This document shows, piece after piece, positions 27,004 to 35,222 of a DNA stretch of 64,000 nucleotides. Origin of the DNA: Salinisphaera sp040361255 (GTDB lineage: Bacteria > Pseudomonadota > Gammaproteobacteria > Nevskiales > Salinisphaeraceae). A program made the translations under genes and the position numbers. The stretch spans positions 308,432-372,431 of the forward strand of contig NZ_APNG01000001.1 in assembly GCF_040361255.1 (NCBI RefSeq), read 5' to 3'. Each line of letters opens with the position of its first letter. Position 1 is the stretch's first letter. Below the pieces are notes generated by a model. It did not search any database. It was given only the letters and a program-made list of their open reading frames with translations, and had not been told where the DNA came from.

Positions 27004-27697
27004 CGAAAACAAATACAGCGAAGCCAATCCGTTTTTCACGATTGGCGGCGTGCTGGTGCCCGAAGCGAAGGTGCTGGAACTCGATGAGACGCTGACCAAG
27101 ATTCAGTCGAATTTCTTTGGCAGCAGCCATCCGACAACCCAGAACGAGTTCCATGGCAAGGAGATGTTCCACGGCAAAGGCCCGTTCAAGGGCCGCAAGC
27201 TGGCGGAACGCGTGCAGCTATTCGATTATCTGGCCACATTCCTCGTGGATAACGCGATCCCGATCCAGTTGATCCATATCGACGTAAATCGTCATCGCAG
27301 CAAATACACCTATCCGGAGCCAGAATATCGGCTCGGGCTGATGCTGTTTCTGGAACGCGCCTGCGACTATCTGGATTCGGTTGACGATCTGGGTATTGCT
27401 TTCGGCGACTACGAGCAGGACGAAGTCGCTCGCTCAGTGGTCGACTTCTCCGAGTACAAAACCTCGGGCAAGACGCCGATGCACTACGGCCGCCCGCTGG
27501 GGCGACTCGTGGATACGGTGTACTTCACACAATCGCACCATAGCCGGTTTCTGCAACTGGCCGATGTGGTGGTGTATATGGCGGGGCGTTATCTACAACA
27601 GGCCGAGGCGCCCGAAAAATGGCACGATGCCAGGGTCTGGGAGATATGGGAAAAGATAAAGGCCAGTGCGGATATGCATATCCAGCACTGGCCTTGA
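26984..27697 (+). CDS. DUF3800 protein within the type I restriction locus
   Basis: A 237-residue DUF3800 protein, a family with a predicted RNase H-like fold. The N-terminal YFDENK (Asp7, Glu8) matches the usual YFDES acidic start, and the late LQLADVVVYMAGR carries the conserved aspartate; these acidic residues would bind metal. Its start overlaps hsdS by 20 bases in another frame, so it is part of the hsd transcript, ahead of hsdR. It could be a nuclease accessory, an immunity regulator or a phage-derived insert. The stop lies just after a strong hairpin. Function not assigned. Confidence 0.85.
   Translation: MHLIYFDENKYSEANPFFTIGGVLVPEAKVLELDETLTKIQSNFFGSSHPTTQNEFHGKEMFHGKGPFKGRKLAERVQLFDYLATFLVDNAIPIQLIHIDVNRHRSKYTYPEPEYRLGLMLFLERACDYLDSVDDLGIAFGDYEQDEVARSVVDFSEYKTSGKTPMHYGRPLGRLVDTVYFTQSHHSRFLQLADVVVYMAGRYLQQAEAPEKWHDARVWEIWEKIKASADMHIQHWP
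27661..27693 (+). promoter_or_regulatory. Strong stem-loop at the 3' end of the DUF3800 gene
   Basis: GGCCAGTGC and GCACTGGCC arms enclose the 14-base palindrome GGATATGCATATCC with one bulged A, so the 33 bases fold on themselves almost perfectly. It sits within the last codons of the DUF3800 gene. It could slow decay of the upstream mRNA, attenuate hsdR transcription or be a protein-binding palindrome. Confidence 0.6.
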
Positions 27698-27706
27698 TGC
27701 TCGGAA

Positions 27707-27755
27707 CGACTAGACCGCGTGGGTTAGGCCGCTTTTGGGAACGGCCCTCTAGTCG
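27707..27755 (+). promoter_or_regulatory. Second stem-loop upstream of hsdR
   Basis: Outer arms CGACTAGA (27707-27714) and TCTAGTCG (27748-27755) are perfect, and an inner GGCCG/CGGCC pair (27727-27731, 27742-27746) closes a ten-base loop. It lies between the DUF3800 stop and the hsdR start, followed by an A/T-rich stretch, and may act as an attenuator or as part of an internal promoter region. Confidence 0.5.
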
Positions 27756-27813
27756 CTAACAAAAATATAAGGTGCAGACGCGCCAGAATCAAGCCGATCG
27801 ATAGGGGACGGCG

Positions 27814-30800
27814 ATGCCGGCACATACCGAACATGATTTCGAAACCGCGATCGAGGCCGGATTGATCGGCCGCGGTGGCTATGAAAAGCGCGACCCGAGC
27901 GCCTACGACGAAACGATGGCGCTGTTCCCCACCGATGCCATCGGGTTTATTCAGACTTCGCAACCCAAACGTTGGGCACAGCTCGAAGCACTGCTCGCCG
28001 ACAAGACAGAGGCGACGGTCCTGGACAGCCTGACCAAGGAACTCGCGCTCAAAGGCACGCTGCATGTTCTGCGACATGGCTTCAAGTGCTACGGCAAGCT
28101 GCTGCGCGTGGCGTATTTCCAGCCGAACTCGGGCATGAATCCGGAGGCGGCCGCGCGCTATCAGCAGAACCGGTTGACGATTACGCGCCAGGTCGCTTTT
28201 GCTTCCGTGCTAAAACGGCCGGACGGTAAGCCTCGTCGCTGCATTATCGACGTTGTGCTAGCCGTGAACGGCCTGCCGGTCGTCACCGCCGAGCTGAAGA
28301 ACCCGCAAACCGGGCAACATGCGGCTGACGCGATAAAGCAATACGAACGGGATCGCGACCCGCGCGATCTATTGTTTAGTTTCAAGCAGCGCGCACTCGT
28401 GCATTTTGCCGTGGACCCGGACGAAGTGTGGATGACGACCCGGTTGAAAGGCGACGACACATTCTTTCTGCCGTTCAATCGCGGCATGAACCACGGCGCC
28501 GGAAATCCGCCAGTCGCGGACAACTGGAAAACGCATTACCTATGGGATGAGGTGCTCCAGGCAGATAGCCTGATGGATATCCTCCAGCGCTTCATTCATC
28601 TGGAGGTAACCGAGCGCAAGACACCGGCAGGCCGGGGCATACGCACGGCACGCAAGGAAACGATGATCTTTCCGCGTTACCACCAGCTTGATGCGGTACG
28701 CCAACTCGTCGGCCACGCCCAGGCCAATGGCTCGGGCCACAACTATCTGGTGCAGCATTCAGCCGGCTCGGGTAAGTCAAACTCTATAGCCTGGCTCGCC
28801 CATCGGTTGGCCAGCCTGCATGACGTGACCGATGCCAAGGTGTTTCATTCGGTGGTTGTGGTCACCGATCGTCGCGTACTCGACACCCAGCTCCAGGACA
28901 CGATCTATCAGTTCGAGCACAAGACGGGCGTGGTCGAAAAGATCGACGAAGACACGCAGCAACTTGCACGGGCATTGTCACAAGGCACGCCGATCGTCAT
29001 TACCACGATTCAGAAATTCCCCTTCATCGCCCAGGCGCTCGAAAAACTGGACGAGAAAGGCGAAGGCCTTCGGATCGATACGGCGAACAAACGCTTTGCC
29101 GTGATCGTGGATGAAGCACACTCCTCCCAAAGCGGGGAAACGGCTGGCGCGCTGCGCGGCATGCTTAATAAGGACGGCATCGAATCGACCATCGCGGCGC
29201 AACTATCCGACGCGGAAGATGACGAGCTATCGGATGACGCGAAAGCCAATCTGCTGCGCGATGCGGCGCGTCGCCAGCGGCAGCCCAACCTTAGCTTCTT
29301 TGCCTTCACGGCGACGCCCAAGTTCAAGACCAAGGCACTGTTCGACGAGCCCGGGCCAAACGGCACGTCGCCCTTCCATGAATACTCGATGCGCCAGGCA
29401 ATCGAAGAGCGCTTCATCATGGACGTGCTGGCGAACTACACGACCTATAAACGTTTCTATGGCCTCGTAAAACAGGCCGAGGCAGACCCGGAAGTCCCGC
29501 GCAAGAAAGCAGCAAAAGCGCTTTCGCGCTACATGGAATTGCACCCGGTGAATATCGACCAGGTGGTGTCGGTCATCGTTGAGCATTTCCGGCTGAACGT
29601 AATGCACGAAATCGGCGGCCGGGCCCGCGCGATGGTCGTAACGGGATCGCGCCTCGCGGCCGTGAAATACAAGAAGGCGTTCGATAAATATGTGAAAGAC
29701 CACGGCTACATAGGGATCCGCTCGCTAGTTGCTTTCTCCGGCACCGTCGATGATCCGGATTCGGACGCTTCGTATATCGAAGTGGCGATGAATGATGGGC
29801 TGCCGGAACGCGAACTGCCCGAAGCGTTCGAGCGCGACGATTACCGGGTGCTGCTTGTCGCCGATAAATATCAGACCGGCTTTGACCAGCCCCTGCTGCA
29901 AACCATGTATGTGATCAAACGGCTGGCCGGGGTTCAAGCCGTACAAACGCTCTCGCGTCTCAACCGCATGGCACCGGGCAAGGCGCGCACGTTCGTGCTC
30001 GATTTCGTCAACGACGAGGCGGACATCTACCAAGCATTCAAGCCCTATTACGAAACTACACCGGTTGAAGAGAATGCCGACCCGCAGCGGCTCAATGAAC
30101 TGCACCACGAGCTACTGCAATGGGCCGTATTCTCTCCCGACGACGTCGGGGCCTTCGCCGCGATCTGGTACTTACGCAAACGCGAACATAGCGGGCGCGA
30201 ACACCAGCAGATGTCGAGCATTCTCGATCGTGTAGTGGCGCGCTTCAGCGACCTAAGCGACGAAGAACAGTCCCGCTTTCGCGGTCAGCTGACCGCGTTT
30301 CGTAACCTCTACTCTTTCCTGTCGCAGATCATTCCCTACCAGGATAGTGAGCTGGAAAAGCTCTATACGTTCGTCCGAAACCTGCTTACAAAACTACCGC
30401 TGCCCGACGACGGCCGGTCATTTACGCTCGAAGACGATGTGGCCTTGCGTTACTACCGCATCCAACAGCTGACCGATGGCTCGATCGAGCTTGGCGAGGG
30501 CGAGCCCTACCCGCTCAAAGGTCCATCCGAAGTCGGCACCGCTGGCATCAAGGATCAAGAAGTACGGTTGTCGACCCTCGTCGAAAAGCTAAACGAGCGG
30601 TTCGGCACCAACTTTACCGAGGCGGATCAGTATTTCTTCGACCAGATACGTGTCTCTGCCGAGCAGGACGAAAAGATCAGCGAGGCGGCAAAGGCCAATA
30701 CATGGCCTAACTTCAAGTCCTACCTTGAACGCGTCATGGATGAACTGTTCATCGAACGCATGGAAGGAAACGAAGAAATCTTTTCGCGTGTGATGGGCGA

Positions 30801-30876
30801 TCAATCGTTTCGCTCGGCGGCGCACGAGCATTTGGCTGCTGAGATTTTCAAGAATGTTCGAGGTGAGCGCCAGTAG
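27814..30876 (+). CDS. hsdR: Type I restriction endonuclease/translocase subunit
   Basis: A 1020-residue HsdR. Order of domains: N-terminal PD-(D/E)xK nuclease with Asp146 and Glu160-x-Lys162 (TAELKNP), then SF2 helicase with Walker A GSGKS at 318-322 and DEAH at 433-436, helicase half two with ADKYQTGFDQP and the arginine motif SRLNR, and a helical C-terminal region that docks on HsdM. It uses ATP to translocate DNA and cleaves unmodified DNA. It starts 116 bases after the DUF3800 gene, behind two hairpins, with GGGGA before the ATG. No frameshift or missing catalytic residue is visible. Confidence 0.95.
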   Translation: MPAHTEHDFETAIEAGLIGRGGYEKRDPSAYDETMALFPTDAIGFIQTSQPKRWAQLEALLADKTEATVLDSLTKELALKGTLHVLRHGFKCYGKLLRVAYFQPNSGMNPEAAARYQQNRLTITRQVAFASVLKRPDGKPRRCIIDVVLAVNGLPVVTAELKNPQTGQHAADAIKQYERDRDPRDLLFSFKQRALVHFAVDPDEVWMTTRLKGDDTFFLPFNRGMNHGAGNPPVADNWKTHYLWDEVLQADSLMDILQRFIHLEVTERKTPAGRGIRTARKETMIFPRYHQLDAVRQLVGHAQANGSGHNYLVQHSAGSGKSNSIAWLAHRLASLHDVTDAKVFHSVVVVTDRRVLDTQLQDTIYQFEHKTGVVEKIDEDTQQLARALSQGTPIVITTIQKFPFIAQALEKLDEKGEGLRIDTANKRFAVIVDEAHSSQSGETAGALRGMLNKDGIESTIAAQLSDAEDDELSDDAKANLLRDAARRQRQPNLSFFAFTATPKFKTKALFDEPGPNGTSPFHEYSMRQAIEERFIMDVLANYTTYKRFYGLVKQAEADPEVPRKKAAKALSRYMELHPVNIDQVVSVIVEHFRLNVMHEIGGRARAMVVTGSRLAAVKYKKAFDKYVKDHGYIGIRSLVAFSGTVDDPDSDASYIEVAMNDGLPERELPEAFERDDYRVLLVADKYQTGFDQPLLQTMYVIKRLAGVQAVQTLSRLNRMAPGKARTFVLDFVNDEADIYQAFKPYYETTPVEENADPQRLNELHHELLQWAVFSPDDVGAFAAIWYLRKREHSGREHQQMSSILDRVVARFSDLSDEEQSRFRGQLTAFRNLYSFLSQIIPYQDSELEKLYTFVRNLLTKLPLPDDGRSFTLEDDVALRYYRIQQLTDGSIELGEGEPYPLKGPSEVGTAGIKDQEVRLSTLVEKLNERFGTNFTEADQYFFDQIRVSAEQDEKISEAAKANTWPNFKSYLERVMDELFIERMEGNEEIFSRVMGDQSFRSAAHEHLAAEIFKNVRGERQ

Positions 30877-31026
30877 TTTCTGCCTGCGGGCGCGCAGCAC
30901 AGAAGCTCGCCTGTAAATAACTGAGTCTCAAGCTGAATTTAGCGTTTCCTCACCGCTATACGCGACGCCCGGCCGTGCACCTTATCCTTTACGTCGCCGC
31001 GCGTTAATAAAGCAAACGGGCCTTTC

Positions 31027-31053
31027 GTTTATTTAGCGAAATGCTAAGTAAAC
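31027..31053. promoter_or_regulatory. Inverted repeat upstream of the FitA-like gene
   Basis: Arms of 11 bases (31027-31037 and 31043-31053) match at ten positions around a five-base centre, in an AT-rich stretch about 60 bases before the antitoxin ATG. FitA/VapB antitoxins repress their own promoter through such palindromes, so this is a candidate operator. Confidence 0.5.
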
Positions 31054-31114
31054 AGGTTTAACCAAGACCAAGCCGCTATTGTGATAGGCATGATTTCGCT
31101 GCAACCGCGAGCGT

Positions 31115-31354
31115 ATGGCTTCAATCACGATTCGCGACCTGGACGACGACCTTGAACAGGCGCTGCGGCTGGCGGCGGCCGAACACGGTCATTCAATGGA
31201 GGAAGAAGTCCGTGTGATCCTGCGTCGCTCGCTTGCGAGTGCGAAGAAAGGCGGTCTGGGCAGCCGGGTTCGGGCACGCTTCAGCGACCTGGGTGGGGCC
31301 GACCTCGACCTGACCTCACGCGATGAAATACCGCGCGCCGCCGACTTCGACTAA
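31115..31354 (+). CDS. FitA-type ribbon-helix-helix antitoxin
   Basis: A 79-residue Arc/MetJ-type antitoxin: ASITIRDLDDDLEQALRLAAAEHGHSMEEEVR is the DNA-binding ribbon-helix-helix with the conserved GHSMEEEVR motif of FitA, and the C-terminal LTSRDEIPRAADFD is the toxin-binding tail. The toxin gene should follow immediately, but only fragments of a FitB PIN toxin remain (next entry). The antitoxin frame itself is intact, so it may still be expressed and could act on other pairs. Confidence 0.8.
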   Translation: MASITIRDLDDDLEQALRLAAAEHGHSMEEEVRVILRRSLASAKKGGLGSRVRARFSDLGGADLDLTSRDEIPRAADFD

Positions 31355-31491
31355 TAATAGTTCTCGACACTAACGTGTTACCGCCAGCGCGGCTGCGGGC
31401 CACCCCTGCTCGATGCGACGCTCGCCCCCCGCAATACGAAGGACTTTCGTTCGCTCGGCGTTGCGCTAATCAACCCGTGGGAAGACGGCTG
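31354..31491 (+). pseudogene. Remnant of a FitB/VapC PIN toxin
   Basis: The N-terminal fragment reads IVLDTNV (frame from 31354) directly overlapping the antitoxin stop. Where the start ATG should lie the sequence reads ATA. The C-terminal fragment TLAPRNTKDFRSLGVALINPWEDG, typical of the PIN toxin end, is found 65 bases later in a different frame. About 100 codons of middle are gone, so start codon, frame and most of the fold are lost. This is what remains of the partner of the intact FitA-like gene. Confidence 0.8.
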
Positions 31492-31567
31492 ATTCAGCCG
31501 ACCAAGCTTTAAAGCCTCCTACTCGTCACCAAGTCCGTTCGTATTGGCCAGCCCATAGCGAAGCGAC

Positions 31568-32443
31568 ATGCCGCACGAACAACCCCAAACCCAATCGACC
31601 AATATCCACCAACTGCGCGTGGGCGATTTCGTCGTCACGACGATTCAGGATGCCTATCTGCAAGGCGGTTTCGGGCTGATCTCGAATCTGGACGCGGCGA
31701 CCGTGCAGGATTTGCATGCGGCGAGCCGGCGGCCGACGCCGCCAAAGATTACGCTGAACTGTTATATGGTGGATACGGGCGACGAGCGGATTCTGATCGA
31801 TACCGGGCTGGGTGGTCTGGTGGGCGATGAAGGCGCGCGGCTGGGCGCGGGGCTCGACGAAATGGGGCTGACGTGTGCGGATATCGACCGCGTGATTCTG
31901 ACCCACGCGCATCCCGACCACCTCGGCGGGCTGATCGATAGCGACGACAATCCGGCCTTTCCGCAGGCCGAGGTGCTCGTGCCGGCCGGCGAGCTGGATT
32001 TCTGGCGCGGCGCGGTGCCGGACGATGCCAGCGAGATGTTGCGTAATCAGTTCGCCAATGCACAGCGCGTGTTCGATGCCTGCGCGGCGAGTCTGCGCGC
32101 GATCGACACCGACGCGATCCGGCCCGGCATTACGCGTTATCCGCTGCCCGGCCATACGCCGGACCACAGCGGTTATCGCATCGAATCCGACGGCGAAAGC
32201 CTGTTGATCGCGGCCGATATCGTGCATCTGCCGCAGATTCAGTTTCCGCGTCCGGATGCGCATATCATGTTCGATACCGACCCGGAACAGGCGGTGCGCT
32301 CGCGCCAGGCGCTATTCGCCGAAGTCGCGGTGAGCGGCGAGTTGATCGCCGGCCACCATATCGACTTCCCCGGCATCGGCCATGTGGTGGCCGACGGTGC
32401 GGGCTATCGCTTTCTGCCCCACGTTTGGTCGCCGTTCGTCTGA
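31568..32443 (+). CDS. MBL-fold metallo-hydrolase
   Basis: A 291-residue metallo-beta-lactamase fold protein. The metal motif THAHPDHLGG puts His113, His115, Asp117 and His118 in place, with later GHTPDH, a bridging aspartate in AADIV and a C-terminal GHHIDFPG histidine. The layout resembles quorum-quenching AiiA-like and other two-zinc hydrolases, but the substrate is not readable. It is isolated between the decayed toxin and the convergent YejM-like gene, 25 bases from the latter's stop. Confidence 0.88.
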   Translation: MPHEQPQTQSTNIHQLRVGDFVVTTIQDAYLQGGFGLISNLDAATVQDLHAASRRPTPPKITLNCYMVDTGDERILIDTGLGGLVGDEGARLGAGLDEMGLTCADIDRVILTHAHPDHLGGLIDSDDNPAFPQAEVLVPAGELDFWRGAVPDDASEMLRNQFANAQRVFDACAASLRAIDTDAIRPGITRYPLPGHTPDHSGYRIESDGESLLIAADIVHLPQIQFPRPDAHIMFDTDPEQAVRSRQALFAEVAVSGELIAGHHIDFPGIGHVVADGAGYRFLPHVWSPFV

Positions 32444-32468
32444 ATAGAGCGGGCGATCGCCTGCGCGG

Positions 32469-34334
32469 CTAGTCGGTATCCCGAAACCGCGTCATCTGGT
32501 CAAGCGTGGCTTGGATGGCGGCCGGCGATGGTCCCTCTTCGCGCGGGCGATAGTCGCGGTCGAGCGCTTCCGGGCTGCCGATGGCGGGGAAGTCGATAAA
32601 GCCGTTCTCCGTCATCGCAGCATGGCCGCGGTACTGGGCCATGATCATCGGCAGGCGTTCGGCCGGCTGGAACAGATCGTGGCCGACGCTGGTGGCCTCG
32701 TAGGCGTTGTTCACGCCCAGCGCGTGCTCGAGCAGCGTAGGCGCCACGTCGAAGCTGCTGGTGAGGTATTCGGTTTGTTTGCCGGCCTCAGTGCGGCCCG
32801 GCCAGTGCACGATCATGGGCACCTGGGTCTGGTAGCGGCTGTAGTCGCCGTTGTGGCCCCAGTAGTTCAGGCCGAGGTCGTTGAACTCCTGACCGTGATC
32901 GCCCGTGACGACGACGATGGTGTTGTCCATCAGACCCTGGGCTTCGAGCGTGTCGAGCGTTTGGCCGACGAGCCCGTCCACGAAATGCACGGAGTTGCGA
33001 TAGAGGTTGTGCAGGCCAGTGGGGTCGGTGTCTTCATCCAGCGTGAGGTAGTTCACGCTGTCCCATGACGGCTGGAACGGGCGCGGGTCGCCGTCCGGCA
33101 GATCGTAGGCGTGCGGCGAATCGTAGAAGACCATGCCGAAGAAGGGCTTGTCGGCGTCGGGATCGCGTTTTTGCAGGTAGTCGATGAAGTCGCGGTTAGC
33201 GTCGATATCGCGCGCCGGCGAGTCGTTGCCTTCGGATTCCATACGCAGCTCTTTCATGCGGGAAAAGATGGTGCGATGAAACTCGGGCGAGGACAGCGGC
33301 GCGCTGCGATAGATGCCGAAGTCGTAACCCAGATCGAGCAACCGGCTGACCAACACGGGCCGCGTGTTCGTCTGCAGCATGCTGTGCCAGTAGGTGCCGG
33401 GAATGCCATAGAACAACGAGAACATGCCGATACGCGTGGCGTTGCCGCCGCTGTAGTGGTTCATGAAGCGCTGGTTGTTCTGTGCGAAACGCGCCATATG
33501 CGGGGAAACATCTTCATTCATGGCGTCGAAACGCCAGGAGTCGATCACGATGAAGACGATGTTCTTCGCATCCGCCGGCGTCTGGGTTTGCAGCGGCACG
33601 CGCGGGTAGTCGATCGAGCCATCGAGAGCGGTATCGCCGCCCCAGCTGGCCTCGGCCACATCGAAGCCGCGTTCTTCGAGGAAATCCTTGGCGGTGAGCG
33701 GTTCGTAGCCCGGCAACAGCCGGGTCTGGCGGGTGACGCTGCCGTCGCCCATGGCATCGGCATACGCATGAAACAGGTTGGTAGCCAGAAGCAGCGCGAC
33801 ACAGGCGCCGGCCATGCCATAGCCGAAGCGCCGCTGGCGTGTCGCCGCGACCAGCCGCCATACCGCCCAGCCCACGGCCCATAGCGCAAGCGCCACTCCG
33901 AGCCCGATCAAGGCGACCTGGATTTTCATCGCCAGCGAGAATTCGAAGGTTTCTTCCGACGCGCCCGAGAAGAAAAGCGAAACCAGTGCGCCGTTCAAAT
34001 GAAAACGGTACTGCTGGAACACCAGCGTATCGACCAGCAGCAGGCACGTCAGCACCACGCCGATCGCCCATGCGAGCGGCGCAATGATGTGTCGGTACGG
34101 CACGATCAGAGCGAGCAGCATGATGGGTAACAACCCGATCAGCGCGACCGACAGAAAATGCGCAAAGAACATCGCGATGCCGAAGCTGCGCGCCACCAGG
34201 CCGGGCGACAGATCGCCCACATCGAGATAGCGCAGGGCGACCAGCGACAGCACGAGGGTATAGGCAATCACAAGCCAGCCGAGCCAGCGCAGTAGCGCGC
34301 CGCGGCCGACCCCGGACGAAATGGGGTTGAGCAT
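32469..34334 (-). CDS. YejM/PbgA-like DUF3413-sulfatase membrane protein
   Basis: A 621-residue protein. The N-terminal 200 or so residues hold about five transmembrane helices (DUF3413); the remainder is a periplasmic sulfatase-fold domain with IDSWRFDAMNED near the first metal site, TGDHGQEFND, and WDSVNYL. The plan is that of E. coli YejM (LapC/PbgA), which senses lipopolysaccharide and controls LpxC turnover and cardiolipin trafficking and is not an active sulfatase. Start ATG 34334 follows a TTG in frame. Whether this one is regulatory or enzymatic cannot be told. Confidence 0.88.
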   Translation of the reverse strand: MLNPISSGVGRGALLRWLGWLVIAYTLVLSLVALRYLDVGDLSPGLVARSFGIAMFFAHFLSVALIGLLPIMLLALIVPYRHIIAPLAWAIGVVLTCLLLVDTLVFQQYRFHLNGALVSLFFSGASEETFEFSLAMKIQVALIGLGVALALWAVGWAVWRLVAATRQRRFGYGMAGACVALLLATNLFHAYADAMGDGSVTRQTRLLPGYEPLTAKDFLEERGFDVAEASWGGDTALDGSIDYPRVPLQTQTPADAKNIVFIVIDSWRFDAMNEDVSPHMARFAQNNQRFMNHYSGGNATRIGMFSLFYGIPGTYWHSMLQTNTRPVLVSRLLDLGYDFGIYRSAPLSSPEFHRTIFSRMKELRMESEGNDSPARDIDANRDFIDYLQKRDPDADKPFFGMVFYDSPHAYDLPDGDPRPFQPSWDSVNYLTLDEDTDPTGLHNLYRNSVHFVDGLVGQTLDTLEAQGLMDNTIVVVTGDHGQEFNDLGLNYWGHNGDYSRYQTQVPMIVHWPGRTEAGKQTEYLTSSFDVAPTLLEHALGVNNAYEATSVGHDLFQPAERLPMIMAQYRGHAAMTENGFIDFPAIGSPEALDRDYRPREEGPSPAAIQATLDQMTRFRDTD

Positions 34335-34489
34335 CAAAAATCTTTGGGGTGGAGTGGGCAGAACGGGCCATATCAGACAGATTGCGCGGCGAAGGTTCCA
34401 CGCTGCGGCCCATCGATATCGAGCCCGGTAACGACACCGTCATACGTCGGCTTATATAGTAGGCACGTCTGCAAACCGGGGAAGCTCGC

Positions 34490-35176
34490 ATGGACCCGTC
34501 CAAGAACAGCCCGTTGTCACGTCTTTTCGGCCATTCGCCGTTCAAGGCGCTGCGCGAACACATTCGCGAAGTCGACAAGAGTGCGGATCTGCTGCGCGAG
34601 TATTTCGATGCGACCGCGGCCGGCGACTGGACCCAGGCCGAAGCGCTACACGAGCGCATTTCTGCCTGCGAACACGAGGCCGACGATCTCAAGGACAAGA
34701 TTCGGCTGAACCTGCCGACGTCGCTGTTCCTACCGATCTCGCGCTCGGACCTGCTCGTGTTGATCGAAGCGCAGGACAAGATCATCAACAAGGTCAAGGA
34801 CATATCCGGCCTGATGACGGGACGGCGCATGGAATTCCCGCCCTCGGTGCAACGCCCGATCAGCGATTACATGCAGACGTCGATCGAGGCCGTACACCAG
34901 GCGCGCAAGGTGCTCGAGGAACTCGACGAACTGCTGGATTCCGGCTTCGGCCGCGACGTGAGCGAGATGATCGAAGATATGGTCACCGAACTGGGCCGGC
35001 TGGAGAAACGCGCGGATAACGAACAGATCGCCATTCGCCACCGCCTACTCGAACTGGAAAGCGAACTGCCGCCGCTGGAAGTGATGTTCATCTATCGCGT
35101 GATCGACTGGATCGGCACGCTTTCGGATCGCGCCGAACGCGTGGGCTCGCGTCTGCAGATTTTAATGGCACGCTAG
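34490..35176 (+). CDS. DUF47/PhoU-like phosphate transport regulator
   Basis: A 228-residue all-alpha protein of the DUF47 family (TIGR00153), related to PhoU, with the conserved EHEADDLKDKIRLNLPTSLFLP and QDKIINKVKDISGL segments and the C-terminal DRAERVGSRL. It precedes a PiT-type phosphate transporter by 46 bases, the standard gene order in which DUF47 modulates Pit activity and binds metal. The divergent YejM-like gene starts 155 bases away. Confidence 0.93.
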   Translation: MDPSKNSPLSRLFGHSPFKALREHIREVDKSADLLREYFDATAAGDWTQAEALHERISACEHEADDLKDKIRLNLPTSLFLPISRSDLLVLIEAQDKIINKVKDISGLMTGRRMEFPPSVQRPISDYMQTSIEAVHQARKVLEELDELLDSGFGRDVSEMIEDMVTELGRLEKRADNEQIAIRHRLLELESELPPLEVMFIYRVIDWIGTLSDRAERVGSRLQILMAR

Positions 35177-35222
35177 CGCGCCCAACCCTTCCTTCTCTCC
35201 TGCGCCGCAGACAAGGACGTCC

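Noticed and set aside
27814..30876. BREX, DISARM or similar newly described defence systems
   Set aside because: The helicase and methyltransferase here carry standard HsdR and HsdM domains with an HsdS; it is a type I restriction locus with one extra gene, not one of those systems.
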